Shown here: positions 23,807 to 33,361 of the stretch, piece by piece
How the letters are laid out: each line of letters begins with the position of its first letter
How positions within the stretch are numbered: position 1 is the stretch's first letter
Source of the DNA: Cytophagales bacterium
Lineage (GTDB): Bacteria > Bacteroidota > Bacteroidia > Cytophagales > Cyclobacteriaceae
NCBI GenBank assembly: GCA_016124425.1
Contig: WGNT01000142.1
Coordinates: 1 to 44,779, forward strand
DNA length: 44,779 bases
Direction of reading: 5' to 3'
Notes under the pieces: generated by a model
The model's database searches: none
What the model was told of the DNA's origin: nothing
Seen by the model: only the letters and a program-made list of their open reading frames with translations
Translations under genes and position numbers: made by a program

Positions 23807-24940
23807 TTAGAAACCCAAATTTGCCGCATCAACCAATTCGACAAAACGCTTCATCTTTTTTTGGATGACTTTAAAATGGGGCAGGTCATCCTGGGTAATG
23901 AGCGAGATAGCCTCCCCGGTGGATTCCGCCCGCCCGGTACGGCCAATCCGGTGGATATAGTCCTTGGGAGAACGGGGTAATTCATAGTTGATTACATAGG
24001 GTAACTCCAGAATATCAATGCCCCGTGCAGCCAAATCCGTAGCAACCAATACCTGCAAATTTCCCGCTTTAAACTGCCGCAACGCTTCTGTTCTTCCTCC
24101 CTGACTTTTGTCACCGTGGAAGGCCATGGCCTGAATACCATTCTTATTCAGCTTTACCGTCAAATTGTCGGCGGCTCGGATAGAAGAAGTAAACACCAAA
24201 ACTTGCTTCCATGCTCCTTCTTTTATTAAAAACCGCAGTAAGGGGCCCTTGTTTTCCGCTGAGACCAAATACGCCGTTTGGTTGATCAACGCCGGGGTGA
24301 TGGTCTCCTGTCCCACTTCGATTCTTACCGGTTTCACAAGAATTTTTGCCATCAAGCTGTCTACATCCGGATCAATTGTGGCAGAAAATAGTAGGCTTTG
24401 CCTGGATTTGGGCAACCTTGAGAAAATCTCGTCCATCTCCTTTTTGAAGCCAAGATTTAGCAGCTTATCCGCCTCGTCAATTACCAATGTCTCTACTTGG
24501 GAAAGATCAGTAGAATTCTTGGAAACCAAATCCAATAATCTACCGGGCGTTCCGACAAGTACCGAAGTAGCATGCAACTGCATCATTTGTGGATTTATGG
24601 ATACCCCCCCGAATACAGCCATGCATTTAATTTTAGTTGGAAGAGAGGCAGCCAGTAGTTCAAATACCTCCTTTACCTGCACGGCAAGTTCCCGCGTAGG
24701 TACGATCACCAGCACCGGTACGGATCTGCCTGGCGTAGGAGGTCTTTTTTGAAGTTGTTCCAGTATGGGCAAGACATATGCCGCAGTCTTTCCGGAGCCG
24801 GTAGGTGCAAGCCCTATTAGATCCGTTTTTTGAAGTATGATGGGAATGGCTTCCTGTTGAATGGGATAAACCGTGTCATAGTGTGCTTTGGAAATGGCTT
24901 TAATCAGCGAATTACCTAACCCAAGATCAGCAAAAGTCAT
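23807..24940 (-). CDS. DEAD-box RNA helicase (RhlE-like)
   Basis: A 377-residue ATP-dependent RNA helicase core with almost no C-terminal extension. Motifs: Q motif with YPIQQEAIP (25-33), motif I APTGSGKT (45-52), Ia PTREL (81-85), GG and TPGR (131-134), II DEAD (155-158), III SAT (186-188), and C-terminal ARGID and HRIGRTGR. Length and motif spacing suit the RhlE group, involved in ribosome assembly or RNA decay, often at low temperature. It is monocistronic between the ABC operon and the propeller gene. Confidence 0.93.
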   Translation of the reverse strand: MTFADLGLGNSLIKAISKAHYDTVYPIQQEAIPIILQKTDLIGLAPTGSGKTAAYVLPILEQLQKRPPTPGRSVPVLVIVPTRELAVQVKEVFELLAASLPTKIKCMAVFGGVSINPQMMQLHATSVLVGTPGRLLDLVSKNSTDLSQVETLVIDEADKLLNLGFKKEMDEIFSRLPKSRQSLLFSATIDPDVDSLMAKILVKPVRIEVGQETITPALINQTAYLVSAENKGPLLRFLIKEGAWKQVLVFTSSIRAADNLTVKLNKNGIQAMAFHGDKSQGGRTEALRQFKAGNLQVLVATDLAARGIDILELPYVINYELPRSPKDYIHRIGRTGRAESTGEAISLITQDDLPHFKVIQKKMKRFVELVDAANLGF

Positions 24941-24950
24941 CGTTTTTCTC

Positions 24951-24958
24951 CAAAGGTA
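24951..24958 (-). promoter_or_regulatory. Putative -7 box close to the helicase start
   Basis: On the minus strand TACCTTTG (24958 to 24951) matches the consensus, only 10 nt before the helicase ATG. If used, the transcript would be nearly leaderless. No good -33 element was found. Confidence 0.3.
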
Positions 24959-25035
24959 AGGATTTTAGTCAATTCCCTTTCTTGTTTACATGAGCAAAAA
25001 GACACATCGAGGTTTCGAAAGAATTTCGTCGAGAA

Positions 25036-26322
25036 TTATCTTTTCGGAATCACCCGGATCACAAACAGCTGCCTGGTATTATTACTGTCAATTCCCGGAA
25101 CAAGTATGGCGTCATTAGTCCTGTTCCAGCGAGGTGCCGGATCTATACGGATATCACCTGCAAATTGCCCCTTACTTATACCTTCGCTACGCGCAAAAGC
25201 CCCGTCGCTCCGTCTGTAGACAGCGTAAACGTTCTCACTGCCTACTGAGTATCCGTTCACGAACATATTTCCATTAGGAGATAGGGATATATCACCCTCA
25301 GGTTTGGGAAACATGTCCGCATTCCCCAACTGCCCGACGATTTGCTTGGAATCGACGTCATATAGGATTTGATCATCCATCCTTTCCCCTTCATTTTTAC
25401 GGATGCCAATCAAAACGTTTCCAAGATCCCATTCGGGATGCCCTCCAATATGGGATTCATGCATGGCAAGCCCGGAGCCATCGGTGTGTATGGAAACCGG
25501 AACATTTACCCGATCACCGCCCTTTCCGTCCCAGCCCGCTCGAACGAAAAAATACACCCTAGTGGCATCTCTGTTCCAAAGAGTATGGTTTATAAAAAGA
25601 CCCCCATGATTCAAATGTGGAAATTTCTCCTGTAGCATTTCTTGAAGCGCACGAAAGGAAACAAGTAATTTTTTTTCCATGGTTTGGGTATTCACTAGGA
25701 ACACACCATCATTGTCTGGAGCAGTTTCATCTTTTGACCAGTCTATCGCGCCTGGATAGCCGGTCACAAGCCTCAGCCTTGCCATGCGTCCATAATTCAA
25801 CCCAAGAAAGGCCGAACCGTCCGATGCGACACCACCATTTCCTATCGGTGTATCTTTATATCGGAATTCCCTTACGCGTTTTTTCTGAGCGATATCGTAT
25901 AAAACGGTGAACACCTGTCCTGATTCTGCATCTTTATCATTAAAAAAGAATTGTGTATCCGGAGCTAGTGGATTCCAGTAAAACATAGTTCCCTGCTGTG
26001 GATTCCAAGCCCGTGTACTGTCTATGTGAATTAATTTATTTTGATTATGGGTGTCAAGTAGGACAATCGCAGCTGCTTCCGTTTCTGTGGGCATTCGATC
26101 GATAGCTTCGATCTCTAGTGCTAATATATACCGACCTGTAGCATTCCATGGTATGGTCTGACATTGTCCTATATATCCGAAAAAGTGGTGTTTGAATCCG
26201 AAAGTAAGCTGTTCAATTTCTAATTTAAACTCCTCTGTCTGGGCGATCCCTGATGAATAGGACACCATCATAAATAGCCACTGAGCCACAAAATAAAAAA
26301 ATGAGTTTTTATATATCTTCAT
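25036..26322 (-). CDS. Exported TolB-like beta-propeller protein
   Basis: A secreted protein of about 428 residues. The start at 26322 gives a Sec signal peptide (MKIYKNSFFYFVAQWLF... ending GIAQ); the open frame extends 12 codons further up. The mature part has TolB/WD-like repeats rich in the pattern WNPxxPDTQFFFND, WNRDATRVYFFVRA, LSPNGNMFVNGY and RWNRTNDAILVPG, consistent with a six- to seven-bladed propeller. Propellers of this kind bind or cleave sugars (for example oligogalacturonate lyase-like proteins), but no catalytic residues can be assigned here. It lies downstream of a terminator following the Gfo/Idh/MocA gene, so it may be a separate or read-through unit. Confidence 0.65.
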   Translation of the reverse strand: MKIYKNSFFYFVAQWLFMMVSYSSGIAQTEEFKLEIEQLTFGFKHHFFGYIGQCQTIPWNATGRYILALEIEAIDRMPTETEAAAIVLLDTHNQNKLIHIDSTRAWNPQQGTMFYWNPLAPDTQFFFNDKDAESGQVFTVLYDIAQKKRVREFRYKDTPIGNGGVASDGSAFLGLNYGRMARLRLVTGYPGAIDWSKDETAPDNDGVFLVNTQTMEKKLLVSFRALQEMLQEKFPHLNHGGLFINHTLWNRDATRVYFFVRAGWDGKGGDRVNVPVSIHTDGSGLAMHESHIGGHPEWDLGNVLIGIRKNEGERMDDQILYDVDSKQIVGQLGNADMFPKPEGDISLSPNGNMFVNGYSVGSENVYAVYRRSDGAFARSEGISKGQFAGDIRIDPAPRWNRTNDAILVPGIDSNNTRQLFVIRVIPKR

Positions 26323-26384
26323 AACAGAAACCCTATTGTTTTTCCTTATTAATACCAATTGGCCGATACGATCTAAGTGTAAAG

Positions 26385-26421
26385 AAAAGCCTGTCAGGCG
26401 ACAAACAGCTGACAGGCTTTT
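26385..26421 (-). terminator. Intrinsic terminator after the Tat-exported Gfo/Idh/MocA gene
   Basis: AAAAGCCTGTCAG and CTGACAGGCTTTT are perfect 13-bp inverted repeats around an 11-nt loop, about 25 nt beyond the stop codon. T-rich runs flank both sides, so it may act in both directions. Confidence 0.85.
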
Positions 26422-26445
26422 ATTCTTTAGCGCAAGCTATACACA

Positions 26446-27810
26446 CTAGCCCATCTTAAGGCCAGTTCTGGTCAGTTCAGGTACTTCAAACCCTTCTCTG
26501 TAGTCTCGGGTAAGCATTTTATCTGCCTCTGCATCATTGACAAATGTTTCTGATTTCGGGTCAAATGTCAGAACGCGCTCCAACCTGTAAGCAATGTTAC
26601 CCAAGTGGGCCAAACCTGACGAAAGGTGCGCCGTTTCTACCGGACCATTTAGGATGGATTTGTCATGTTTTCTTACAGCTTCGATAAAATTGGCGAAATG
26701 GCCATCTGTACCACCGGCACCTCTGTCCATTTCAGAGCCAGATTCTCCGCCGTCACTTCCTGACTTTCCGGGAGTTCTCTCCTGCCCTAGGTATGTTCGA
26801 TATTTATCATAGCCATCTACTACCAAGTATCCCTTGTCACCGTAGAAAATGTTCCCTACGGTAACTCCGCCTTCCTCATTGGTACACCAAGGCCTTACTT
26901 CAAATTGAATGATTTTGTTTTCTTCCGGATAGTTATAGACAGAGGTAAGAACCTCCGGTACTTCCTTGGCATCATTCCACAGGAATTTGCCGCCCATTGA
27001 GGTGATTTTAGTAGGAAGCCCGACATCAAGTCCCCACATACATAGATCTGTTTCGTGAATGCCCTGATTTCCTACGTCACCGTTGCCATACTCCCAGTTC
27101 CAATGCCAGTTGTAATGCACTAGGTTTCTGGAAAACGGTTCCTTTTCAGCCGGACCTGTCCATAGATCGTAGTCTATTCCTTCGGGAACAGGAGCTACTC
27201 CATGATCTCCGATACTTGGACGCCACCTAAAAACGATACCCCTTGCCATATATACCCTGCCGATATAGCCATCCCGCATCAACTGAATGGCCTCCTGTAC
27301 GGCAGGAGAGCTTCGCAGCTGTACGCCATGCTGTACAATACGGTCATACTTGTGAGCAGCTTCTACCATCTGACGACCTTCCCAAATATTGTGGGAGCCC
27401 GGTTTTTCGACATATACGTCTTTACCTGCCTGACAAGCCCAGATCGTGGATAAGGCGTGCCAGTGATTTGGAGAGGCAATACTTACCACATCGATGTCCT
27501 TGTTGTCGTATACACGGCGAAGGTCCTGCTCCAATGCAACGTCTTTTCCGTAAGTTTCCTTAAAGTTTTTCTGCCGTTCCCGAAGCAGGTTCATGTCCGG
27601 ATCACAAAGTATGGTGACCTGTACATTTTTCTGGTTCATAAGGCTTTGAATATGGCTCTTGCCCCTTCCGTTTACCCCCAATACCGCTGCATTGATACGG
27701 TCATTGGCGCCAAATGCGCTCGAGGGGATTATTGTAGGAGCCACCATAGCCATTGAACCCGCTATGGCCGTTTTTTTCAAAAAAGACCTTCTAGTTGAAT
27801 CGTTGGTCAT
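26446..27810 (-). CDS. Tat-exported Gfo/Idh/MocA oxidoreductase
   Basis: A 454-residue periplasmic dehydrogenase with a twin-arginine signal (STRRSFLKKTAIAG, cleavage about residue 33). The Rossmann motif is INAAVLGVNGRGKSH, and the catalytic EKP is intact (DVYVEKPGSHNIWEGRQM, about residue 135). NQGIHETDLCMWGLDVG near 245 is the usual histidine-containing catalytic region of this subfamily. These exported members are common in Bacteroidota polysaccharide loci and carry their NAD(H) through Tat export; substrates are mostly unknown. It is 95 nt downstream of susD, past a terminator, and probably belongs functionally to that locus. Confidence 0.88.
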   Translation of the reverse strand: MTNDSTRRSFLKKTAIAGSMAMVAPTIIPSSAFGANDRINAAVLGVNGRGKSHIQSLMNQKNVQVTILCDPDMNLLRERQKNFKETYGKDVALEQDLRRVYDNKDIDVVSIASPNHWHALSTIWACQAGKDVYVEKPGSHNIWEGRQMVEAAHKYDRIVQHGVQLRSSPAVQEAIQLMRDGYIGRVYMARGIVFRWRPSIGDHGVAPVPEGIDYDLWTGPAEKEPFSRNLVHYNWHWNWEYGNGDVGNQGIHETDLCMWGLDVGLPTKITSMGGKFLWNDAKEVPEVLTSVYNYPEENKIIQFEVRPWCTNEEGGVTVGNIFYGDKGYLVVDGYDKYRTYLGQERTPGKSGSDGGESGSEMDRGAGGTDGHFANFIEAVRKHDKSILNGPVETAHLSSGLAHLGNIAYRLERVLTFDPKSETFVNDAEADKMLTRDYREGFEVPELTRTGLKMG

Positions 27811-27853
27811 AAGATACTTATTTTGTGTTTAAATTAAATTTTTCCCTTAAATT

Positions 27854-27895
27854 AAAAAAAAATCACCTGATGGAAATACATCAGGTGATTTTTTT
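27854..27895 (-). terminator. Terminator after susD
   Basis: A 12-bp or longer inverted repeat, with AATCACCTGATG on one arm and CATCAGGTGATT on the other around a 6-nt loop, has A/T runs on both sides. It should end or reduce transcription from the susCD unit before the Gfo/Idh/MocA gene. Confidence 0.85.
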
Positions 27896-27905
27896 ATTGA
27901 ATTAA

Positions 27906-29927
27906 TTACTCTCCTATGGCTCGCATGGGATCTTCGTTAGGAGCACCCGCAGGTTGAACTACGTGGGTTAGTGGTTCGATGTTTCGGTCAGCACCATTGT
28001 AACCTGTCGTTTGGTTTAACGTGGCTTCAACGTTTCCAACGAGATACGGCTGATAGACCGGCCAATATACGTGGTGGGGATCTATGGTATACTTAGTCGT
28101 ACTGAAAGTCGCCCAAGGCACCTCATCCCTGAAGAAGTTATTTTTATCCATCATTCGGTCATAATAGAAACTGTTTGCCGATATGGACTTTTCGATATCC
28201 GTTCCTGAGATGGAGTACGTTTTCCCATTATACGCTGTTTTACCCGTTTTAGCAAATATAACAGAGATCCTTACTAGCTCATCGTGCCTATATTCCTCTC
28301 CGAAAAGCTCCCGGTTGCGTTCGTCAAGCACGGCACCTACGCCCTCTGCCTGAAGATCCGCAGCCGTATACATGTCAATGGCGTTAGCACGTTGTCTAAT
28401 CGTATTGAGATCCTCAGCGGCTCCGGCAAAATTGTCCTGCCAAACACGGGCTTCCGCCCTTACTAGATAGGCTTCTGCCATACGCATGATGTACATATCC
28501 ATTTTCCCACCGTCTTGCCGGTCCGGGCGGGCCTCCTGATTCACAGAGTAGAATTTGTATCTTGGATAACCGAACCAGCATCGGATGGTGTCTAGACAAG
28601 TCAAGTTTCCGTTGTCATCATACAAGCGGAGGGGTTGTAAATAGTACGGGCTTCCATCATTCCGCAGTTGCGGGCTGTCGTACAATACATCCTCCATCTC
28701 AAACCAGTTGAGGTCTTTGTGGCGATAATCCTGCTCATCAAACTTTCCTTTAAAATTCCAAATCTCATATTGAGAATAGTTAGTAGGACGAGCAAATCCC
28801 TGACCACGGCCCCATTTTTTCATCATTCTGCCTCGGGCGTCTGATGTAGACTGCTGCACATCCGTCCCTATGCGGGTAGTTCCAGGCTCCCAAACACCCA
28901 AATTGGTGCTTACAAAATTGGGACCCCACGCTCTAATTCGAGCAGCTTGCCCTTGAGTACCCAATACAAAAGGTTCGTTTACCACCAACCAGATACCTTC
29001 AGGATTACTAGTTTTTTGAGCGCCTTTATCCATATGCAAGTAATTTACCGCATCTGCCGGTGCAAATCCGGACCTTCCCGGAAGCGGATTTCCTGTAATT
29101 GGATTATTCGTATTGGCGACTTCTACTTCCGTAACGCCAGAAGGAATCATGGCATCTGTGAACAACCTTGACTCTCCACCATTGATTACATCATCCATTA
29201 GTCGCTCAGCATCCGCAAACCGTTGGTTCAGCATGTAATATTTCGCCAAGAGAATTCTAACGGCATCTTTGGGGGCCTGACCGATGGGCAACTGGCTTTT
29301 TGGCTTTACATGTTGAACGGCGTATTCCAAATCCGCGATCATTTGATCCCAGATACCCTGCATGTGAAAGACCTTGAAGTCCCTACGCGCTTCGGTTACT
29401 ACATTCAGAGGAAAGGCTACATTGCCAAACTGCATGGTCAACTGCATGTAGAAAAAAGCCCGCAGAAAGTACGCAGATCCTAAAAGGTGATTCCGCTCGG
29501 GATCATTAGCACCGTTTGGCCAATCCGGAATGTCTATGTAGTCAATTACTGTATTGGCCTTTTTGATGTGATTATAGTTATCTTGGTAGAAAGACCGAGC
29601 TCGGCCCGCATCATTGTTTCTTGCGTTTGTGGGAGTTGCATAGGTTCGCAAATCCACAAAAGCATCGGGCTTATCCGTTGCCGAAACTACCGAGGCGTCA
29701 CTCATGTTGCTATTGAACATCAGTTCCCGGGTATCTCCATTCCATTGTGTCATGACGCCGTGTAGAGCAGCATCGAGTGCTGTTTGCAATCCGGCTGCAT
29801 CCACAAATGTGTTTTCTGGACTTAAAAACGAAAGTGGCTTTTCGTCAAGAAAATCCTCCGAACAGGAAACCGAAAACAGTAGCAGCACGATTAAGCTTAT
29901 CTCTTTGAGTTTATTTAAGATCTTCAT
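27906..29927 (-). CDS. SusD/RagB-family outer-membrane glycan-binding lipoprotein
   Basis: A 673-residue surface lipoprotein. The start at 29927 yields a classical SPII signal with Cys22 in FSVSC, followed by SEDFLDEKPLSFLSPENTF, typical of SusD N-termini. A TPR-rich helical body contains the family motifs FLRAFFYMQL (about 158) and AEAYLVRAEARVW...DLNTIRQRA (about 490). It caps the SusC channel and binds the oligomeric substrate. A further in-frame ATG at 29969 overlaps the susC stop as TAATG and could couple translation; its extra 14 residues are charged and would lengthen the signal. At 673 residues it is longer than SusD itself (551). Confidence 0.93.
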   Translation of the reverse strand: MKILNKLKEISLIVLLLFSVSCSEDFLDEKPLSFLSPENTFVDAAGLQTALDAALHGVMTQWNGDTRELMFNSNMSDASVVSATDKPDAFVDLRTYATPTNARNNDAGRARSFYQDNYNHIKKANTVIDYIDIPDWPNGANDPERNHLLGSAYFLRAFFYMQLTMQFGNVAFPLNVVTEARRDFKVFHMQGIWDQMIADLEYAVQHVKPKSQLPIGQAPKDAVRILLAKYYMLNQRFADAERLMDDVINGGESRLFTDAMIPSGVTEVEVANTNNPITGNPLPGRSGFAPADAVNYLHMDKGAQKTSNPEGIWLVVNEPFVLGTQGQAARIRAWGPNFVSTNLGVWEPGTTRIGTDVQQSTSDARGRMMKKWGRGQGFARPTNYSQYEIWNFKGKFDEQDYRHKDLNWFEMEDVLYDSPQLRNDGSPYYLQPLRLYDDNGNLTCLDTIRCWFGYPRYKFYSVNQEARPDRQDGGKMDMYIMRMAEAYLVRAEARVWQDNFAGAAEDLNTIRQRANAIDMYTAADLQAEGVGAVLDERNRELFGEEYRHDELVRISVIFAKTGKTAYNGKTYSISGTDIEKSISANSFYYDRMMDKNNFFRDEVPWATFSTTKYTIDPHHVYWPVYQPYLVGNVEATLNQTTGYNGADRNIEPLTHVVQPAGAPNEDPMRAIGE

Positions 29928-29968
29928 TTTCAATTCGTTTCTGGTTAACTTTTTTTCGTTGTCTAACA

Positions 29969-32900
29969 TTAGAACGTAAAATCTAAACTGAAGGAATACG
30001 TTCTTGGCATCTCCCTAGCAGACTCTGGGTCACCCAGGCTTCGGTGCCAAGGGGTAAAGACGGCCGCATTCTCGATGTTAAGGGCCAGTCGTAGCCGGGT
30101 TCCATTGATTTTTTCTAGTATACTCGGCGGAACACTGTAACCTACAGATATATTCTGCAGACGTACGTAGTCTCGGCTCATCCACACGTTTCCACCTCCC
30201 AAGTTGATCGAGTTAATTCGTGCGAAATCGTTTTGCCCATTAAGTGGTGTCCAATAAGGGATGGTGTACCAGTTTTTGTTTTTGATATATTGCTGGGAAT
30301 TGTTAAACGGCTCCTGCGTACCGCCTTTCCAGCCGAATTTGCCCAGAAACACTAGCCCCAAGTCAAAATTTTTCCACTCAAAATCATTCCGGAAGGTAAT
30401 GTACCATGGGTTTTGGGTCAATCCAAGAAATACCCGGTCATCAATATCAATATCACCATCATTGTCTTGATCAACAAATCGGAAATCTCCAGGAAATAAC
30501 CCATATCGGGCAGCCTCATCTTCCTCTCCGATTTGATAAACGCCGTCAAGATCCCAATCCCAAATTATATCTTTGTTTTCACCAATAAACCAGCCATTTT
30601 GCAAGTCATCGGGTTCACGCATGACTGTGTTTCCCTCGGAATCGGTCATCGATATAGGCGCATTTCCCAAGGTGGTAATCTTGTTAATCGCATAAGTGAC
30701 GTTAAAATTACTGGTCCAAGTAAAATTACTTTGGGTCACGTTTATGGAGCGAATTCCGAGATCAAATCCCCTATTCTGAAGGTTTCCAACGTTCGTCAGC
30801 ACGGATGAGAAACCGGTCAATTCGGGTAGTTTTTGATCTAACAACAAATCCCTGGTCTCGGACTGATACACATCCAATGAACCACTAACCCTGTCGTTGA
30901 AGAAACCATAGTCGATACCGATGTTAAAGGAGGCATTTCGTTCCCAAGACAAAAATGGATTGGCAATCCGTGTGATTTCCGTACGTGGGGCAGCGAAGTA
31001 CCCTCCGTCGTAATTTAGATAAAGATTACTATTCAATTGGGCGAATGCATTATAGTCCGAAAGGCCACTGCTGTTCCCATTCACACCGTAGCTTGCTCGT
31101 AGTTTAAGATAACTAAGTACACCAGCATTTTGCATAAAGTCTTCGTTGGAGAGAGTCCAAGCGGCAGATACCGACGGGAAATTACCTAGCAGGTTATTTG
31201 CACCAAATCGGGAAAAGCCATCCCTTCTTATTGAAGCAGAGAAGTTATACCGATCTCCGTAAGCATAGGTGACCCGGCCCATCAATCCTGTTCGAGCGTT
31301 TACCTCATCATAAGAAGTCATGGTAGGGTTTAGACCCAGTTGCATCGCATGGAACCCAAGGCTAGCTGTCGGCGAGAAGTTGTTGGTCATAGCACGTGTT
31401 TCCCAACTTTGGTTTCTTTCCGTGTTGTACAAGCCGGTAAAGCCAAGTCGGTGTTCGCCAAATTCTTTGTTCCAGTTCAAGATAGTATTGGATTGCCATT
31501 GGAAGGACTCGTTGTACCTTCTTTCAGCTGCATCCACGGCTCGCTGTGGATTGCCCCGCTCGTTGAGGTCAAACCGCTTTCGAATGGAAAAACGAGGGGT
31601 ATAATCCTGTCGTAAGTTAAACCCGAAGGGAAGCTCCAACTGTGCGTACAACGTTGGGTTAATCATAATTTGGTTATGAAGTCGCGTATTCCAAGATGGA
31701 CCCTGATAGGGGTTGGAGATATTTGATCCTGCTGCTTGGTCGTTGAGGTTTTCCCTCGTTCTAGGGGCACCATTTTTCCAAGGCTGATCGTACGGGGAGA
31801 AAACCCGATAACCTCCGTTGTCTATAAATTGTTGTCCTTCGTCTATGAAGGTGAATTGGGTGTTGGTACCAACGGTCAAACGTTCACCCAGGTTAACATC
31901 TAGATTCAACCGCGAGGTGATTGCCTGAAAGGATTCTCCCAATCGTACGGATTCCCGATCGCTGTAGCCTAACGAAAAATAGTAGGCGACACGTTCGGTT
32001 CTACCAGAAACGCCGAGGTCGTAATCCTGCCTCACACCTGTATGGAACAGAAAATCTTGCCAATCGTAGGTTACACCGTTTCGGAAATTTTCTACCTCAT
32101 TATCCCAAAAACCAAAATTATTAATTCGGGTCATTCGGATTACTTCCGGGTCGGTTTCTCCGGGGATTCCGTTGGCAGCCAACCAGTCGTCCTGATACTG
32201 CGGATCGATGTCGTTAAAATCCCTAAAACGCGTCCAAGGTGCGGTGATCGACCCGGTAATCGATTCATTCATGTCAGTCAGCCAGTTCAATACTTCCTCT
32301 CCGCCTTTGTAGGTTTGCTGACGCCTTGCGCCGGTAAGCAATCCCACGCGGTTGCTAAAGGTAATCTGAGGCTTACCATAGGATCCCTTTTTTGTCGTAA
32401 AGATAACCACTCCGTTTGTTGCCTGTGATCCGTAAACGGCTGCCGCACTTGCATCTTTCAACACATCTACACTTTCAATCGTATTCGGATTTATTTCCGC
32501 CAAATCTCCCTGAAAGATAACGCCGTCCAAAACAATCAAAGGGCGGTTTGCCCGGCGTTCTGCATTGTCGTCAGCTTTCATAGAATTGTCACCGCGAACT
32601 TCGAAGTCCGGCACGTTCCGGGCATTTGTGGCGTAGCCTACGCTCAGACCGGGTACTGTTGAGCGTAGGATTTCTGAAACACTTGTAGGCTTGTACTTCA
32701 TTACCTCCTCAGCTTGTACGTTGATTACCGCACCAGTCAGGTCCTTTTTCTTCTGTGTACCGTACCCGATAACCACAACTTCATCAAGTGCTTGGGCACT
32801 TTCTGACAAGGTGACATCAATGGTAGATTGGTTGTTTACCTCGATGATCTGGTTTTCAAATCCGATAAACGAGAAAACCAATGACGAATTCTCGGGCACC

Positions 32901-33199
32901 GTAATGGTATATTTCCCATCAATATCCGTAGCCGTTCCAATGGAAGTGCCCGGTACGGAAACTGTAGCCCCTGGAATTGGATCTCCGTTTTGATCCGTAA
33001 CTGTTCCACGAACGGTTACGTCAACAGGTAGGCCTACCAAATTTTCAGCTGTCATCGCCAGGGCAGACCCATTGGGCATATTCAGGCTGGTTGACCCTAC
33101 TGCCCTTGCCTTTTCAGGCAGCGAAAAAAGCCCAAACAACAGGGCGATAGACACCGCCATGCGTCGCACTTTGAAATCATTAAGTAATCCTCTTTTCAT
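29969..33199 (-). CDS. SusC/RagA-family TonB-linked outer-membrane transporter
   Basis: A 1076-residue outer-membrane beta-barrel importer. After an export signal (about residues 1-34) comes a CarboxypepD_reg-like domain (about 62-140, VRGTVTDQNGDPIPGATV), the SusC signature ALDEVVVIGYGTQKKKDLTGAV, the plug with the RPLIVLDGV...ATNGVVIFTTKKG region, and a barrel ending in aromatic residues (SFSLDFTF). It imports oligosaccharides or similar large solutes with the SusD partner encoded directly downstream. No sigma/anti-sigma genes adjoin it, so regulation is probably by the palindromic operator about 140 nt upstream. Substrate cannot be read from the sequence. Confidence 0.95.
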   Translation of the reverse strand: MKRGLLNDFKVRRMAVSIALLFGLFSLPEKARAVGSTSLNMPNGSALAMTAENLVGLPVDVTVRGTVTDQNGDPIPGATVSVPGTSIGTATDIDGKYTITVPENSSLVFSFIGFENQIIEVNNQSTIDVTLSESAQALDEVVVIGYGTQKKKDLTGAVINVQAEEVMKYKPTSVSEILRSTVPGLSVGYATNARNVPDFEVRGDNSMKADDNAERRANRPLIVLDGVIFQGDLAEINPNTIESVDVLKDASAAAVYGSQATNGVVIFTTKKGSYGKPQITFSNRVGLLTGARRQQTYKGGEEVLNWLTDMNESITGSITAPWTRFRDFNDIDPQYQDDWLAANGIPGETDPEVIRMTRINNFGFWDNEVENFRNGVTYDWQDFLFHTGVRQDYDLGVSGRTERVAYYFSLGYSDRESVRLGESFQAITSRLNLDVNLGERLTVGTNTQFTFIDEGQQFIDNGGYRVFSPYDQPWKNGAPRTRENLNDQAAGSNISNPYQGPSWNTRLHNQIMINPTLYAQLELPFGFNLRQDYTPRFSIRKRFDLNERGNPQRAVDAAERRYNESFQWQSNTILNWNKEFGEHRLGFTGLYNTERNQSWETRAMTNNFSPTASLGFHAMQLGLNPTMTSYDEVNARTGLMGRVTYAYGDRYNFSASIRRDGFSRFGANNLLGNFPSVSAAWTLSNEDFMQNAGVLSYLKLRASYGVNGNSSGLSDYNAFAQLNSNLYLNYDGGYFAAPRTEITRIANPFLSWERNASFNIGIDYGFFNDRVSGSLDVYQSETRDLLLDQKLPELTGFSSVLTNVGNLQNRGFDLGIRSINVTQSNFTWTSNFNVTYAINKITTLGNAPISMTDSEGNTVMREPDDLQNGWFIGENKDIIWDWDLDGVYQIGEEDEAARYGLFPGDFRFVDQDNDGDIDIDDRVFLGLTQNPWYITFRNDFEWKNFDLGLVFLGKFGWKGGTQEPFNNSQQYIKNKNWYTIPYWTPLNGQNDFARINSINLGGGNVWMSRDYVRLQNISVGYSVPPSILEKINGTRLRLALNIENAAVFTPWHRSLGDPESAREMPRTYSFSLDFTF

Positions 33200-33335
33200 T
33201 AATTTTGGGTGTTAAATGAACGTTTTATTTGAGTAATAATAGGTTGTTTACACATTTATATACATGTTAATTATATTCCATCTGCCAATAGATAGCTCTT
33301 AGGGACCGGAAATCCCGGAAGTGTGCAACTAATTA

Positions 33336-33361
33336 CGCAAACTTGCGCAATCGATTGCACA
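33336..33361. promoter_or_regulatory. LacI-type operator palindromes upstream of susC
   Basis: A perfect 12-bp palindrome, GCAATCGATTGC at 33347-33358, extends to 18 bp with one mismatched pair (33344-33361). It abuts a second near-palindrome CGCAAACTTGCG (33336-33347). The CG-centred GCAA...TTGC pattern is typical of LacI/GalR-family operators. It lies 137-162 nt before the susC start. No LacI-family gene is in the window. Confidence 0.55.
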
